Origin: Candidatus Margulisiibacteriota bacterium
GTDB lineage: Bacteria; Margulisbacteria; Marinamargulisbacteria; DT-59
DNA: 14,551 nt
Direction: 5' to 3'
Assembly: GCA_013215865.1 (NCBI GenBank)
Contig: JABSQL010000109.1
Span: 1-14,551, forward strand
Shown piece after piece: positions 14,314 to 14,551 of the stretch; positions within the stretch are counted from its first letter, which is position 1; every line of letters starts with the position of its first letter. The notes beneath the pieces are model-generated. The model saw nothing but the letters and a program-made list of their open reading frames with translations. It made no database searches and was not told the origin of the DNA. The position numbers and the translations under genes are program-made.

Positions 14314-14338
14314 CTCAATTCCATGCTACATAATTGAG
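14314..14338. repeat. Inverted repeat CTCAATT-N11-AATTGAG after the Fic gene
   Basis: A seven-base perfect stem lies 16 bases after the Fic stop. It is AT-rich, has an 11-base loop and is not followed by a T-run, so it is at best a weak terminator. It could instead be an operator for the downstream gene. Confidence 0.3.
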
Positions 14339-14374
14339 CTGAAACAATTTGAAAAATAATATCTCAAAATAGTG

Positions 14375-14403
14375 TTGACAAATCTCGCTTTTATCATTAT
14401 TAT
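14375..14403 (+). promoter_or_regulatory. Near-consensus sigma-70 promoter
   Basis: A perfect TTGACA at 14375-14380 and TATTAT at 14398-14403 are separated by exactly 17 bases. Transcription should start near 14410, giving a leader of about 44 bases to the ATG at 14454. It is the best promoter match I noticed in the window. Confidence 0.75.
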
Positions 14404-14438
14404 TAATGTATCTTTTATTAAATTCATCGAAATACTTT

Positions 14439-14444
14439 AGGAGG
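14439..14444 (+). promoter_or_regulatory. Strong ribosome-binding site AGGAGG
   Basis: A perfect AGGAGG lies nine bases before the ATG at 14454 and fixes that start. Together with the strong promoter it suggests a highly expressed product. Confidence 0.8.
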
Positions 14445-14453
14445 TTTTTAATT

Positions 14454-14551
14454 ATGTTAGGTACAACACCGGTTCAGAGTCAAATGAGTCAAGCTAAGGG
14501 CCCATTTAAGATGGTAGAAGGCGTCGAAGCGAAAGGTAATAAACCCATAGC
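14454..14551 (+). CDS. Unknown protein, N-terminal fragment (3' partial)
   Basis: Thirty-two full codons are visible before the window ends, beginning MLGTTPVQSQMSQAKGPF and continuing with a Lys/Gly/Val-rich stretch. There is no signal peptide or membrane helix in what can be seen. I do not recognise the family. It is expressed from a near-consensus promoter with an ideal ribosome-binding site, and it follows the Fic gene on the same strand after 155 bases. It is probably its own transcription unit. The start is well supported; function cannot be judged from this fragment. Confidence 0.7.
   Translation, partial: MLGTTPVQSQMSQAKGPFKMVEGVEAKGNKPI

Noticed and set aside
1..14551. CRISPR array, tRNA genes, insertion sequences or phage attachment sites
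   Set aside because: I saw no regularly spaced direct repeats, cloverleaf-like sequences, transposase motifs or terminal inverted repeats.

Overview
This window comes from an AT-rich diderm (Gram-negative-type) bacterium. The main evidence is an outer-membrane secretin together with a full set of type IV pilus / type II secretion (T4P/T2S) inner-membrane genes. The genes use the standard code (TGA, TAA and TAG all act as stops), with ATG starts and at least one TTG start, often behind strong AGGAG-type ribosome-binding sites. I cannot assign a phylum from sequence alone.

Layout. (1) Bases 3-1886, plus strand: the 3' part of a trypsin-fold serine protease gene, open at the left edge, with a complete His-Asp-Ser triad and a long C-terminal region I do not recognise. 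(2) Bases 1878-12208, minus strand: one roughly 10.3 kb T4P/T2S-like operon. In transcription order it holds a stand-alone response regulator, a GspE/PilB-type ATPase, a GspF/PilC membrane platform protein, a major pilin, GspH-, GspI- and PilX-like minor pilins, a large prepilin fused to a beta-solenoid-like region, a fused PilM-PilN (GspL-like) protein, a PilO/GspM-like protein, a PilP/GspC-like protein and a secretin. Most genes overlap by 1-8 bases or are separated by fewer than 20 bases. The clear exception is a 202-base leader in front of the major pilin, which looks like an internal promoter and control region. (3) Bases 12319-13332, minus strand: pheS, with no pheT after it. (4) Bases 13429-14298, plus strand: a Fic-family gene with an intact catalytic motif and an N-terminal autoinhibitory motif, divergent from pheS. 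(5) Bases 14375-14551: a near-consensus sigma-70 promoter, a strong Shine-Dalgarno site and the first 32 codons of an unknown gene cut by the window end. No gene-free stretch exceeds 300 bases.

How the genes fit together: the secretin, GspC/PilP-like, PilO-like and PilMN proteins would form the envelope-spanning channel and alignment complex. The ATPase and platform protein would drive assembly of a pilin or pseudopilin fibre, with the minor pilins and the solenoid-bearing prepilin probably at its tip. No prepilin peptidase and no retraction ATPase are present, so these must be encoded elsewhere.

Two features argue that the machine as written is damaged, or that the sequence has errors. The secretin is split by a single-base frameshift at a C4 run, and the ATPase Walker A motif reads GPTGSGKI where a Thr or Ser normally follows the Lys. 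Other observations of note are EF-hand-like loops in two different pilins, an internal duplication in the solenoid prepilin, an over-strong Shine-Dalgarno element in the pilin leader with no properly spaced start, and a near-leaderless arrangement for pheS.
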